Below are positions 47,484 to 54,575 of a DNA stretch of 64,000 nt, piece after piece; positions within the stretch are counted from its first letter, which is position 1, and every line of letters starts with the position of its first letter. This DNA comes from Actinomadura nitritigenes (GTDB lineage Bacteria > Actinomycetota > Actinomycetes > Streptosporangiales > Streptosporangiaceae). The stretch lies in assembly GCF_017573545.1 (NCBI RefSeq), contig NZ_JAGEOK010000046.1, forward strand, positions 1 to 64,000, read 5' to 3'. The translations under genes and the position numbers were made by a program. A model generated the notes under the pieces. The model had not been told where the DNA came from and did not search any database. It saw nothing but the letters and a program-made list of their open reading frames with translations.

Positions 47484-47524
47484 CCGCGGGGCGGCCGGTG
47501 CGCGCCGGGCCGGCCGCCCCGCGG
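47484..47524. terminator. Terminator after MacAB-like operon
   Basis: CCGCGGGGCGGCCGG / CCGGCCGCCCCGCGG, a perfect 15-bp dyad with an 11-base loop, between the convergent permease and methyltransferase genes. Confidence 0.75.
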
Positions 47525-47544
47525 ACCGGGCGCCGGCGGTGCGG

Positions 47545-48363
47545 TCAGATGGGTTCGGCGGCGACGTGCGCCCAGGACTGGGTGAACCAGAGTTCCCCGC
47601 CGATCACGCGGGGCTTCGCGCCGGTGCGGGGGCCGCCGTCGACCTCGTCGGTGAGCGCCTCGCGGATCCGGTCGGCGGACGCCTCGTCCCGCGCGCCCGC
47701 GAGCCACGGCTCCACCGGCCGCTCGACCGTGAACACGTCGAGCCGGCGGATCGTCGCGCCCGCTGAGGTGATCATCTCGGTGAGCCGGGCGATGGACGGG
47801 GTGCCCGGGTGGTCGGGGTCGCGGAGCCGCTCGATCCGGTCCCGCTCCTGGCCGGCCAGGTTGCCGCGGACGAGATCGGCGATGATCAGCCGTCCACCGG
47901 GCCGGCAGACCCGCAGCAGCTCGCGCAGCACCCGCTCCGGCTCGCCCAGCGTGTACAGCGAGAACCGGGCCGTGACCAGCGAGAACGTGTTGTCCCTGTA
48001 GGGCAGTGCGGTGGCGTCGGCCCGGACGGCCGGGGCGGTGGGCCGGGGGCGGGGGTCCTCGCGGGTCGCCATGGCGGGCGGCCGGTCCCCGTCGTCGGGC
48101 GAGCCGGTGATGCGCACCGGGCCCGTCCCGAACTCGACCGTGGACATCCGGCCGTTCCTGCCCGGTTCCTCCGGCGCGGGCGTCGCGTCCACCGCGGTCA
48201 CGTGCCGGACCCGCGGGCGCAGCGCGGCGGGCATCGGCCCGCGGCCGCGCGCCACGTCCAGGCAGACGTCGTCGCGGCCGGGTTCGACGAACTCCAGCAG
48301 GCGCCTCAGGTGCGGGGCGATGCCGCCGGCGGTCTCCTGGACCGCGGTCGACGGATGCGGCAC
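47545..48363 (-). CDS. Class I SAM-dependent methyltransferase
   Basis: A 272-residue Methyltransf_11-type protein. Motif I is VCLDVARGRGP (about 33-43), less regular than the usual hGxGxG, so cofactor binding is somewhat doubtful. A following aspartate in TAVDATPAPEEP is the ribose-binding position. About 40 extra residues (RMSTVEFGTG...RPRPTAP) are inserted before ADATALPYRDNTFSLVTARFSLYTL (motif II-III) and LLRVCRPGGRLIIADL (post-motif). The C-terminus GGELWFTQSWAHVAAEPI closes the fold. GTG at 48363 has gaggga upstream. Substrate unknown; no matching pathway nearby. Confidence 0.85.
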   Translation of the reverse strand: MPHPSTAVQETAGGIAPHLRRLLEFVEPGRDDVCLDVARGRGPMPAALRPRVRHVTAVDATPAPEEPGRNGRMSTVEFGTGPVRITGSPDDGDRPPAMATREDPRPRPTAPAVRADATALPYRDNTFSLVTARFSLYTLGEPERVLRELLRVCRPGGRLIIADLVRGNLAGQERDRIERLRDPDHPGTPSIARLTEMITSAGATIRRLDVFTVERPVEPWLAGARDEASADRIREALTDEVDGGPRTGAKPRVIGGELWFTQSWAHVAAEPI

Positions 48364-48463
48364 GGGTGGTCTCCCTCGGCTCGGACCGGCTCCTCGGGCG
48401 CGGGGACAGCGTGAAGCCGGTTTCGCCAGTTATGACTCCCGGTCGAGGCGGGAAGTTCGGATC

Positions 48464-48489
48464 CCGGGGCGGGAATTTCACCGCCCCGG
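48464..48489. terminator. Hairpin after small membrane protein gene
   Basis: CCGGGGCGG / CCGCCCCGG, a perfect 9-bp dyad with an 8-base loop, just past the stop of the minus-strand gene at 48494. Fits an actinobacterial terminator without a T run. Confidence 0.6.
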
Positions 48490-48493
48490 CGCG

Positions 48494-48658
48494 TCAGCCT
48501 CTCAGGTGCTCGCCGTACAGCGCCCCGACGACCAGCACGAACACGATGATCACCGCGGCGCGGGTGGGCATCGGCATGCGCAGCTTCACCGCGACCCAGC
48601 GCACGCAGAACGCGGCGAGGAGCGCGACGACCGCGAGGCTGAGAAGGCCCTCGTCCAT
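48494..48658 (-). CDS. 54-residue two-helix membrane protein
   Basis: A small protein with two hydrophobic helices: SLAVVALLAAFCVRWVAVKL (residues about 6-26) and AAVIIVFVLVVGALYG (about 34-50), joined by a short basic loop (RMPMPTR). ATG at 48658 has aaggtga five bases upstream; the longer frame to 48715 lacks such a site. It has a hairpin 4 bp after its stop. Unknown function; it is a single-gene unit between a methyltransferase and a divergent membrane protein. Confidence 0.75.
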   Translation of the reverse strand: MDEGLLSLAVVALLAAFCVRWVAVKLRMPMPTRAAVIIVFVLVVGALYGEHLRG

Positions 48659-48765
48659 GGTCACCTTCAATCCGGGGGGAGTGCCGCCTCCTAGAACGAT
48701 AGACGCGTAAGGCAAGGGTTACCTCGGAGGAGGAGCCCCGCGAGCCGCCCGATAACCTCGCGCAT

Positions 48766-49164
48766 GTGGCAGATGCGAAGGAAGTAGACGGCCGGGACCG
48801 GCTGGACGACCTGATGACCAACGTGGCGCGGGCGCGGGTCGCCCTCGGCCTCGCGGCGTTCGCCGCGCCCAAGCTGACCGTGAAGGCGATGACGTCGGTC
48901 GGCGGCACCGACCCGGGACGCGACTACGTCGCCCGGATGTTCGCCGCCCGCGAGATCGCTCTCGGCGCCGGCTACCTGCTGAGCGACGGGCCCGGGCGGC
49001 GGCTGTGGGCCCGCGCGGGGCTGCTCGTCGACTCGCTCGACACGATCAGCGGGCTGCGCACCCGCCGCGGCCTCCCGCTGTGGGTGACCGCCGGGGCCAC
49101 CGCCATCGCGGGCGGCGCCGCCGCCGTGGGCGCCGCCAAGGTCGCCCGCGACATCCTGCGCTGA
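48766..49164 (+). CDS. Small membrane protein
   Basis: A 132-residue protein with weakly hydrophobic segments: ARVALGLAAFAAPKLTVKAM, REIALGAGYLLS, WARAGLLVDSLDTISGL and LWVTAGATAIAGGAAAVGAAKV. It resembles the actinobacterial family with GLAxLxAP...RxxGxREIALG (DUF4267-like), which has no known function. The start is GTG at 48766; TAACCT at 48753-48758 lies seven bases upstream, so translation is probably leaderless. It stands alone before the MFS-winged-helix gene. Confidence 0.78.
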   Translation: MADAKEVDGRDRLDDLMTNVARARVALGLAAFAAPKLTVKAMTSVGGTDPGRDYVARMFAAREIALGAGYLLSDGPGRRLWARAGLLVDSLDTISGLRTRRGLPLWVTAGATAIAGGAAAVGAAKVARDILR

Positions 49165-49281
49165 CGTCCCCGCAGGGCCCCGGCCGCCGCGCCGGGGCCC
49201 GGCCCGGCGCCGCCGGGTTCCGATTTGGGGTGATCTCTGTGGGTAGACCTCCCTCGTCGGTCGGCGAGGGGGGACGGCGGT

Positions 49282-51321
49282 ATGACCGCTGACACGGTGG
49301 CGCGCGGCGAGGAGACCATGCCCAAGGGCAGGGACCTGTACGTCATCCTCGGCGCGCTGATGCTGGCCATGCTGCTGGCCGCGCTGGACCAGACGATCGT
49401 CTCCACTGCGCTGCCCACCATCGTCAGCGACCTCGGCGGCCTCAACCACCTGTCCTGGGTCGTCACCGCCTACCTGCTGGCGTCCACCGCCTCGACGCCG
49501 CTGTGGGGCAAGCTCGGCGACCAGTACGGCCGCAAGCGGCTGTTCCAGGGGTCGATCGTCCTCTTCCTGGTCGGGTCGGCGCTGTGCGGCATCGCGCAGG
49601 ACATGACGGGGCTGATCTTCTTCCGGGCGCTGCAGGGCCTCGGCGGCGGCGGGCTGATGGTGCTCGTCGTCGCGATCGTCGGGGACGTCGTCCCGCCCCG
49701 CAACCGGGGCCGCTACCAGGGGATGTTCGGCGCCGTCTTCGGCATCGCCAGCGTGTGCGGGCCCCTGCTCGGCGGCTGGTTCGTCGACAACCTGTCCTGG
49801 CGCTGGGTGTTCTACATCAACATCCCGATCGGCATCGTCGCGCTGCTGGTCATCGCGGCCGTGCTGCACGCCGCGGGGGAGCGCGAGCGGCACCGCATCG
49901 ACTACCTCGGCTCGCTGCTGATCGTCGGCTGGTCGGTCGGGCTGGTGCTGATGACGACCTGGGGCGGCACCCGCTACGACTGGCTGTCCGCCCCGATCAT
50001 CGTGCTCGCGGTCGTGTCGGTGGCGCTGATCGGGGTGTGGCTGCTGGTCGAGCGCCGCGCCGCCGAGCCGATCATGCCGCCGCACCTGCTGCGGCACGCG
50101 GTGTTCTCGCTGTCCTCGGCGATCAGCTTCGCGGTCGGCTTCGCGATGTTCGGCGCGCTGACCTTCCTGCCGATCTTCCTGCAGGTCGTGCACGGCGTCT
50201 CGCCCACCCTGTCGGGCGTGCACCTGCTGCCGATGATGATCGGCATGCTGGTCGCCTCGATCGGCTCCGGGCAGCTGATCAGCAGGACCGGCCGGTACAA
50301 GATCTACCCGGTGATCGGCACGCCGCTCATCGCGATCGCCCTGTTCCTGCTGTCGCGGCTGGACGAGAACTCCTCGACGCTGTCGATGAGCCTGCGGTTC
50401 GCGCTCCTCGGGTTCGGCCTCGGCCTGGTGATGCAGGTCCTCGTCATCGCGGTGCAGAACGCCGTCTCCTACGAGGACCTCGGTTCCGCGACGTCCGGCG
50501 TCACGTTCTTCCGGCAGATCGGCGGCTCGTTCGGCGTCGCGGTGTTCGGCTCGGTCTTCAGCAACGAGCTGGCCTCGCACGTGGAGGACCTCGCCAGGCG
50601 CGGGATGCTGCCGCCCGGTTTCAACCCGTCGGCCGTGCAGGGCAACCCGAAGCTGCTGGACCGGTTCCCCGGCTCGGTGAAGCAGGGCGTGCTGCACGCC
50701 TACGCGCAGTCCATCGACACCGTGTTCCTGTGGGCCGTGCCCGTCGCGGCGGTCGCGTTCGTCCTCACCTGGTTCCTGCGCGAGGTGCCGCTCCGCGCCA
50801 CCTCCCAGACCCCCGACTACGGCGAGGGCTTCGGCGCGGCGCCGACCGTCCGCTCGTCCCGGCACGAGATCGAGCGGGCGCTCAGCGAGCTCATGCGGCG
50901 GGACGCGAAGGCCGCGGAGATCTACAACCGGCTCGCCCGCCTCTGCGGCGTCGACCTGCCCGTCGGCAGCATCTGGGCGCTGTGCCGCATCGCCAAGGAC
51001 CAGACGGTCGCCGGCATGGACCTCGCCGACCGCGCCGGCGTCCCCGTCGAGGAGGGCCGCCCGTACGTCGACCGGCTCGTGGACGCGGGTTACGTCCGGC
51101 GCAATGACGGCGTCCTCGCCATCACCCCGTCCGGCCGGGCGACCGCGGAGCGGCTGTTCGCCGCGCGCCGCGAGGGCCTCGCGAGGCACGTCGAGGGCTG
51201 GTCGCCCGAGGAGCATCCGGAGCTGTCGGACGTGCTGACCCGGCTCGCCCGCGTCTCGCTGGGCCAGGACGCCGACGGGAACGTCCTGAAGCCCGGCCGG
51301 CCCGCCGGGACCGCGCCCTGA
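49282..51321 (+). CDS. DHA2 MFS exporter fused to a C-terminal winged helix
   Basis: A 679-residue protein. The first 520 residues are a 14-helix EmrB/QacA-type drug exporter: LDQTIVSTALPTIVSDLGG (motif D1), GKLGDQYGRKRLFQ (motif A), SVCGPLLGGWFVDNLSWRWVFYINIP (motif C). The remaining about 155 residues are soluble. They start with SRHEIERALSELMRRDAKAAEIYN and contain a MarR-like wHTH (about 565-640: DLPVGSIWALCRIAKDQTVAGMDLADRAGVPVEEGRPYVDRLVDAGYVRRNDGVLAITPSGRATAERLF). Thus a transporter and a regulator-like domain share one chain. ATG at 49282 has gggggac upstream. No adjacent regulator gene lies in the immediate neighbourhood. Confidence 0.93.
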   Translation: MTADTVARGEETMPKGRDLYVILGALMLAMLLAALDQTIVSTALPTIVSDLGGLNHLSWVVTAYLLASTASTPLWGKLGDQYGRKRLFQGSIVLFLVGSALCGIAQDMTGLIFFRALQGLGGGGLMVLVVAIVGDVVPPRNRGRYQGMFGAVFGIASVCGPLLGGWFVDNLSWRWVFYINIPIGIVALLVIAAVLHAAGERERHRIDYLGSLLIVGWSVGLVLMTTWGGTRYDWLSAPIIVLAVVSVALIGVWLLVERRAAEPIMPPHLLRHAVFSLSSAISFAVGFAMFGALTFLPIFLQVVHGVSPTLSGVHLLPMMIGMLVASIGSGQLISRTGRYKIYPVIGTPLIAIALFLLSRLDENSSTLSMSLRFALLGFGLGLVMQVLVIAVQNAVSYEDLGSATSGVTFFRQIGGSFGVAVFGSVFSNELASHVEDLARRGMLPPGFNPSAVQGNPKLLDRFPGSVKQGVLHAYAQSIDTVFLWAVPVAAVAFVLTWFLREVPLRATSQTPDYGEGFGAAPTVRSSRHEIERALSELMRRDAKAAEIYNRLARLCGVDLPVGSIWALCRIAKDQTVAGMDLADRAGVPVEEGRPYVDRLVDAGYVRRNDGVLAITPSGRATAERLFAARREGLARHVEGWSPEEHPELSDVLTRLARVSLGQDADGNVLKPGRPAGTAP

Positions 51322-51432
51322 CGCGCCCGCCGCCGAGCCCGCGGGAATGCTTTCGTCGCGGGGTGAGCGGCGCGGTGCCGAGACTCACCTCACATGGCGT
51401 TGCGCTGCGAGGGATGTAATCTCATACTGACG

Positions 51433-51449
51433 ACCGAATCTCACTCGGT
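51433..51449. promoter_or_regulatory. Short dyad upstream of thiolase
   Basis: ACCGA-ATCTCAC-TCGGT, a 5-bp perfect dyad, lies 34 bp before the thiolase start in the 161-bp gap after the MFS gene. Short, so a chance match is possible. Confidence 0.25.
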
Positions 51450-51482
51450 TTCGGGACGGAACCCCAGACTTTTGGAGGCGTA

Positions 51483-52616
51483 GTGGCCGAGGCGTACATC
51501 GTCGGCGCGGTCCGTACCCCCGTCGGTACCAAGAAGGGCGCCCTCAAGGACGTGCATCCCGCCGACCTCGGTGCGCACGTGCTCAAGGAGCTCGTGAACC
51601 GTACCGGCGTCGACCCCTCCGCGGTCGAAGACGTGATCATGGGCTGCGTCATGCAGGCCGGCCCCCAGGCGCTGGACATCGCGCGCACCGCCTGGCTGTC
51701 GGCCGGGCTGCCGGAGAGCGTGCCCGGCGTCACCATCGACCGCCAGTGCGGCTCCTCCCAGCAGGCGATCCACTTCGCCGCGCAGGGCGTCCTCTCCGGC
51801 ACCCAGGACCTCGTCGTCGCGTCCGGCGTCGAGCACATGGCCAAGGTGCCGATGGGCGCCACCATCGTCCAGGGCCTCGACTTCCCGTACGGCGAGGGCT
51901 GGGGCGAGCGCTACGGCCAGCAGGAGATCTCCCAGTTCCGCGGCGCCGAGCTGATGGCCGAGAAGTGGGGCTTCACCCGCGAGGACCTGGAGAAGTTCGC
52001 GCTGGAGAGCCACAAGCGCGCCGCCAAGGCCATCGAGGCCGGCTACTTCGACCGCGAGATCGCCCCGATCGCCGGGCTCTCCAAGGACGAGGGCGCCCGC
52101 CCCGACACCACCCTGGAGAAGATGGCGGGCCTGAAGGCCCTCCGCGAGGGCGGCGTCATCACCGCCGCGGTGTCCTCGCAGATCTCCATCGGCGCGTCGG
52201 CGCTGCTGATCGCCTCCGAGGAGGCCGTCAAGCAGCACAACCTGACCCCGCGCGCCCGCATCCACACCCTCGCCATCACCGGCTCGGACCCGGTCTACAT
52301 GCTGACCGGCCCGATCCCGGCGACGGAGAAGGCGCTGTCCAGGGCCGGCCTCAAGATCGACGACATCGACGTCTTCGAGGTGAACGAGGCGTTCGCCCCG
52401 GTCCCGATGGCGTGGGCGCACGACACCGGCGCGTCGCTGGAGAAGACCAACCCCAACGGCGGCGCCATCGCCACCGGCCACCCCCTGGGCGCGACCGGCG
52501 GCATCCTGATGACCAAGCTGCTGCACGAGCTGGAGCGCACCGGCGGCCGCTACGGCCTCCAGACGATGTGCGAGGGCGGCGGCCAGGCCAACGCCACCAT
52601 CATCGAGCGTCTTTAG
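51483..52616 (+). CDS. Acetyl-CoA C-acyltransferase (thiolase)
   Basis: A 377-residue thiolase of fatty acid oxidation or acetoacetyl-CoA metabolism. The nucleophile is C89 (IDRQCGSSQQA), the base is H333 (ATGHPLGATGG) and the second cysteine is C363 (TMCEGGGQANA). FEVNEAFAPVPMAW is the other conserved block. GTG at 51483 has ggagg five bases upstream. A terminator (52633-52663) follows, so it is a single-gene unit. Whether it works in beta-oxidation or synthesis cannot be told. Confidence 0.95.
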   Translation: MAEAYIVGAVRTPVGTKKGALKDVHPADLGAHVLKELVNRTGVDPSAVEDVIMGCVMQAGPQALDIARTAWLSAGLPESVPGVTIDRQCGSSQQAIHFAAQGVLSGTQDLVVASGVEHMAKVPMGATIVQGLDFPYGEGWGERYGQQEISQFRGAELMAEKWGFTREDLEKFALESHKRAAKAIEAGYFDREIAPIAGLSKDEGARPDTTLEKMAGLKALREGGVITAAVSSQISIGASALLIASEEAVKQHNLTPRARIHTLAITGSDPVYMLTGPIPATEKALSRAGLKIDDIDVFEVNEAFAPVPMAWAHDTGASLEKTNPNGGAIATGHPLGATGGILMTKLLHELERTGGRYGLQTMCEGGGQANATIIERL

Positions 52617-52632
52617 TTCCTTGCGTTCCTCC

Positions 52633-52663
52633 GTGGCCCATCCCCGGTTCGGGGGTGGGCCAC
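52633..52663 (+). terminator. Terminator after thiolase
   Basis: GTGGCCCA-TCCCC / GGGG-TGGGCCAC, a 12-bp stem with a loop of about seven bases, 17 bp past the thiolase stop. Confidence 0.75.
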
Positions 52664-52724
52664 GAGTGTTCGCGGGGGGCGGGATGATGGCCGGGTCGTG
52701 CCGGTGGACCGCGAGGAGCGGAGC

Positions 52725-53519
52725 ATGTACGAGACGATCGTCTACGAGGTCGCGGAGCGGGTCGCGCGGATCACGCTGAACCGGCCCGACGCCCGCAACG
52801 CGCTCAGCGACACCATGATCGACGAGCTGCTCGACGCGTTCGAGCGGGCGAAGGCCGACGACGGCGTGCGGGTCATCGTGCTGACCGGGGCGGGCGACCG
52901 GGCGTTCTGCGCGGGCGCCGACCTCGGTGGGCTCGGGCGGGCGCAGGCGGACGGACGGTCCGTCGCGGACGCCGGGGCGATCCGGGAGAGCGCCCCCTTC
53001 CGGCTGTTCACCGCGTTCCCGAAGCTCGGCAAGCCGATCATCGCGCGGCTCGCCGGGCACGCGGTCGCCGGCGGGCTCGGCCTCGCCGCGGCCTGCGACC
53101 TGGTGGTGGCGGCCGACGACGTCAAGCTCGGCACCCCCGAGGTCAACGTGGGCCTGTGGCCCATGATGATCATGGCGATCATCAACCGGAACGTCGCGCC
53201 GAAGCACGCGTTCAAGCTCTACTACACCGGGCGGCGCGTCACCGCGGCCGAGGGCCGCGACATCGGCCTGGTCACCGAGGTGGTGCCGCGCGCCGAGCTG
53301 GACGCGCGGGTGGACGAGCTGGCCCGCACCATCGCGGCCAAGAGCCCGCTCGGCCTGCGCCGGGGCCGCGACGCGTTCTTCGCGATCGAGGGCCGCCCGC
53401 TGGAGGACCAGGTGGAGCACCTGCTGTCCGAGCTGGTCGGCCTGGCCGCCACCGAGGACGCCAAGGAGGGCATCACGGCGTTCCTGGAGAACCGCGCCCC
53501 CGACTTCAAGGGCCGCTGA
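52725..53519 (+). CDS. Enoyl-CoA hydratase/isomerase family protein
   Basis: A crotonase-fold protein of 264 residues. It has RITLNRPDARNALSDTMIDEL, oxyanion-hole block FCAGADLGGLG, and PIIARLAGHAVAGGLGLAAACDLVVAADDVKLGTPEVNVGLWP. The catalytic glutamate of hydratases is expected in the GTPE segment; the second one (usually near ALLLTG) is not clear here, so isomerase or other activity is possible. ATG at 52725 has gaggag upstream; the longer frame from 52698 is not needed. It follows the thiolase terminator, so it has its own promoter. Confidence 0.92.
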   Translation: MYETIVYEVAERVARITLNRPDARNALSDTMIDELLDAFERAKADDGVRVIVLTGAGDRAFCAGADLGGLGRAQADGRSVADAGAIRESAPFRLFTAFPKLGKPIIARLAGHAVAGGLGLAAACDLVVAADDVKLGTPEVNVGLWPMMIMAIINRNVAPKHAFKLYYTGRRVTAAEGRDIGLVTEVVPRAELDARVDELARTIAAKSPLGLRRGRDAFFAIEGRPLEDQVEHLLSELVGLAATEDAKEGITAFLENRAPDFKGR

Positions 53520-53580
53520 CCGCCGCCGGCGGGCCGTCCCGGGCGGGTCGCCGTCGGCTCGGCGGTGCCGGCGGGGCCGG

Positions 53581-54345
53581 TCAGGTGGTCGCGGTGAGAG
53601 TGAGGGTGCGCTGGAGTTCGGCGGCGCGGGCGTGCATGCGGTCGGCGGACTTCTCGATCCTGGGGAGCTTGCCGGTGCGGCAGGAGATGGCGAGCGCGCC
53701 GATGGTGCCGCCGGTCGCGTCCGTGACCGGCACCGCCGCGCAGCCGGTGCCGAGGGCGTACTCGTCGCGGTCGAGGGAGAGCCCGCAGGGCGAGGTCAGC
53801 GTGCTGAGCAGCCGGGTCGGCTCGGTGATGGTGTTCGGGGTCAGGTCGACGAGCGGATGCCGGGAGAGGTAGTCGCGGAGCCGTTCGTCGTCGAGCTGGC
53901 TCAGCACGCACTTGCCGAGCGCGGTGGCGTGCGCGGACTCGTCGAAGCCGACCCAGACGTCGACGCGGGGCGCGCGCGGGCCGTCGGCGATGTCGATGAG
54001 CCGGATCTCGTCGTCCACGTGCATGCCGAAGTAGCACGCGACGCCCAGCTCGTCGCGGAGCGCGATGAGCGTCGGGCGGACCCGGGCGAGCAGCTGCTGC
54101 GTCCGGCTCCGGCCGTGCAGCGACTGGACGCGCTCGCCGAGCACCCAGACGCCGTCCGGCAGCCGCATGGCGTAGCCCTCGTAGGCGAGGGTGCGCAGCA
54201 GGTGGTAGGCGGTGGCGAGGGGCAGCCCGGCCTCGCGGGCCAGCTGCTTCGCGGGCGCGCCGCTCGGATGCGACGCCACCACCTCCATGAGGTGCAGCGC
54301 CCGCTGCACCGAGGCGATGAGAGTGGGCCTGCGTGTCTCATCCAT
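53581..54345 (-). CDS. IclR-family transcriptional regulator
   Basis: A regulator of 254 residues. The wHTH (about 5-65) has SVQRALHLMEVVASHPSGAPAKQLAREAGLPLATAYHLLRTLAYEGYAMR. The C-terminal effector domain (about 85-250) has ACYFGMHVDDEIRLIDIADG, ATALGKCVLSQLDDERL and GTGCAAVPVTDATGGTIGALAISC. ATG at 54345 is used; GTG at 54348 (next codon upstream) or others are possible, with ggagggg about 13 bases upstream. It is divergent from the acyl-CoA dehydrogenase, the likely target. Small acids or acyl-CoA-type ligands are typical of this family. Confidence 0.92.
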   Translation of the reverse strand: MDETRRPTLIASVQRALHLMEVVASHPSGAPAKQLAREAGLPLATAYHLLRTLAYEGYAMRLPDGVWVLGERVQSLHGRSRTQQLLARVRPTLIALRDELGVACYFGMHVDDEIRLIDIADGPRAPRVDVWVGFDESAHATALGKCVLSQLDDERLRDYLSRHPLVDLTPNTITEPTRLLSTLTSPCGLSLDRDEYALGTGCAAVPVTDATGGTIGALAISCRTGKLPRIEKSADRMHARAAELQRTLTLTATT

Positions 54346-54575
54346 CACGCACAGCGAACCCCTCCGGCCTGGCGAGGTCAAGGGCTTTGGCTGTACTCGG
54401 CCGTGTGCCCGGCCCCTCGCGTGCGACACGCCTGGGCGGCGCGGGAGTACACGGCGGGATGAGCGGGGAAGTAATTTCGGGACAGTGCAACCTCTGGGGG
54501 CGGATCCCCCAGACCCCCCAGGGCTGCCGCCCGAAGGGCGGGCGGGAGCAGGGGAATCGCTTCCGAGGAGCCGGC
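54346..54575. other. IclR/acyl-CoA dehydrogenase intergenic region
   Basis: A 230-bp divergent promoter region. It holds CTGGGGG-CGGAT-CCCCCAG (54494-54512), a perfect 7-bp hairpin in the dehydrogenase leader, and further upstream TGTACTC and GAGTACA, a spaced 7-bp inverted pair flanking about 46 bp, possible operator half-sites. No gene is seen. Confidence 0.45.

Noticed and set aside
51433..51449. Thiolase upstream dyad as a strong operator
   Set aside because: Only 5-bp arms; kept as a low-confidence feature, not as a finding.
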